A stretch of DNA of 14,718 nt, taken from positions 1 through 14,718 of the forward strand of contig JAHIVM010000288.1 of the NCBI GenBank assembly GCA_018816665.1, in the 5' to 3' direction. Source of the DNA: Candidatus Zixiibacteriota bacterium. Lineage in GTDB: Bacteria; Zixibacteria; MSB-5A5; GN15; FEB-12. Below, one piece after another: positions 13,867-14,718 of this stretch (its first letter is position 1; each line of letters begins with the position of its first letter). The translations under genes were made by a program, and so were the position numbers. A model generated the notes under the pieces. The model made no database searches, had not been told where the DNA came from, and saw only the letters and a list, made by a program, of their open reading frames with translations.

Positions 13867-14718
13867 ACTTACTCCCCCAGTCCTTGCGGACTTTGGCGGC
13901 TGCCTTCAGACCGATGAAGCGCACCTTGAACAACGGACACGGGTTTTCATCGGAATTCCGATGCGCCTCGTCGTGAATGGCCTCCAGGGCCCGGGAGGCA
14001 TTGCGGAACAAATGGTCCTCGCCTATTTTGTCGTACAACAGGGTTCGGCGCATGACATCAATGACGCCGTCGTTGAGTCCGCTGATCACGAGATCACGGC
14101 CATCGCCCCGCAGACGATCCACCAGTTCCGAGAGCTTTTCCTCACCGGAGGCATCCAGTTCGTTTATCCCGTTGCCCACGATGAGCACAAAGCGCAGATC
14201 CGGCATGGCCTTGATCTGGTTGATAATCTGGTCTTCGAGGTAGGCAACGTTGGCAAAAATCAGGGAGCCATTAAACCGCACGACCGCGATGTACTTGCAG
14301 CGCTGCAGACCGAGCCGTTCGGCATTGCGGTAAGTGCCATCGGTATACATGGACAGGAGCGCGATGTCCGGTTTGATGTTGCGCAGGAGCAGCAACCCCA
14401 GCGACAGCGCCACACCAATCATGATCCCCCGGTCCAGATGCGGCGCAAAAAAGAGCGTGCACACAAACGTAATAACCCCAATCACACCGTCGTATTTCTG
14501 GGCTTTCCAGGCGTGGACAAAGCCGCCGAAATTCAGCAGACCAAACACGGCCATCATAATAATCGCCGCCAGCACCGACTGCGGCAGGTGGTACAGCAAC
14601 GGCGTGAAAAACACCAGCGTAATGCCCACAATCAGGGAACTGATTACGATTGACATACCGGTACGGGCGCCGGCCTGGATATTGACCGCCGACCGGGAAA
14701 ACGACCCGGAGACGGCAT
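13865..14718 (-). CDS. SulP family anion transporter, C-terminal part with STAS domain (5' end missing)
   Basis: The frame runs to the window edge; 284 codons are present counting the stop, and the ATG at 14656 is internal. The first residues are the SulP signature near the end of the transport domain (VSGSFSRSAVNIQAGARTG). They are followed by hydrophobic helices (about residues 22-44, 47-66, 76-95 and 97-112 from the first full codon), then a cytoplasmic STAS domain (about 139-250) with the conserved DASG motif at 188-191 in GINELDASGEE. SulP proteins take up sulfate, bicarbonate or other anions; the substrate cannot be decided from this half. The STAS domain is in the usual place and looks complete. 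A full-length member would be about 550-700 residues, so roughly half the gene lies outside. Confidence 0.93.
   Translation of the reverse strand, partial: AVSGSFSRSAVNIQAGARTGMSIVISSLIVGITLVFFTPLLYHLPQSVLAAIIMMAVFGLLNFGGFVHAWKAQKYDGVIGVITFVCTLFFAPHLDRGIMIGVALSLGLLLLRNIKPDIALLSMYTDGTYRNAERLGLQRCKYIAVVRFNGSLIFANVAYLEDQIINQIKAMPDLRFVLIVGNGINELDASGEEKLSELVDRLRGDGRDLVISGLNDGVIDVMRRTLLYDKIGEDHLFRNASRALEAIHDEAHRNSDENPCPLFKVRFIGLKAAAKVRKDWGSK

Noticed and set aside
13961..14653. 230-codon plus-strand open frame opposite the SulP gene
   Set aside because: His/Gln/Arg-rich with no domain; the opposite strand carries clear SulP and STAS motifs.

Overview
The window looks like a piece of a chromosome from an uncultured or poorly characterised Gram-negative bacterium, probably of the FCB group. 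Zixibacteria or a close relative is my best guess. The main clue is the cysteine-flanked dockerin-like C-terminal module (core DVGDLTxLIDHLFISF) on two different secreted proteins, a style I associate with those phyla. Signal peptides, a lipoprotein, a membrane fusion protein and a sigma-54 activator all fit a two-membrane bacterium. The taxonomic call is an inference. No rRNA, tRNA, CRISPR array, insertion sequence or phage gene was seen.

Layout. (1) Positions 1-5747 hold secreted and envelope proteins. The 3' part of a large secreted protein (3-1385) has a DJ-1/PfpI-like domain, an Ig-like domain and a dockerin-like tail. It converges, across a 14-bp hairpin, on a two-gene M16 peptidase operon on the minus strand (4081-1470), made of one subunit with the zinc site and one lipoprotein subunit without it. 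A 442-bp divergent promoter region follows. Then comes a cysteine- and aspartate-rich secreted protein (4524-5747) built from a 130-residue duplication of thrombospondin-3-like and dockerin-like Ca-binding loops. It ends at a second 14-bp hairpin. (2) Positions 5748-13126 hold a six-gene plus-strand cluster: MacA-like adaptor, LolD/MacB-type ATPase, two separate FtsX/MacB-type permeases, an NtrC-family sigma-54 activator and a histidine kinase with almost no extracytoplasmic loop. A near-consensus -24/-12 promoter lies just before the adaptor gene, with inverted repeats upstream of it. (3) Positions 13127-14718 hold two minus-strand genes: a secreted NTF2/SnoaL-like protein and the C-terminal part of a SulP anion transporter with its STAS domain, cut by the window end.

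How it may work. The six-gene cluster is the most interesting unit. It reads as a self-regulating exporter: the kinase senses something in the membrane or the state of the transporter, phosphorylates the NtrC-type regulator, and that regulator turns on the sigma-54 promoter in front of the same genes. This resembles in logic the Firmicute Bce-type modules (intramembrane-sensing kinase plus ABC transporter), but with a MacAB-like pump and sigma-54 output. The substrate is unknown and no outer-membrane TolC-like channel is encoded in the window. The promoter and the control loop are predictions from sequence; the gene identities are well supported by motifs.
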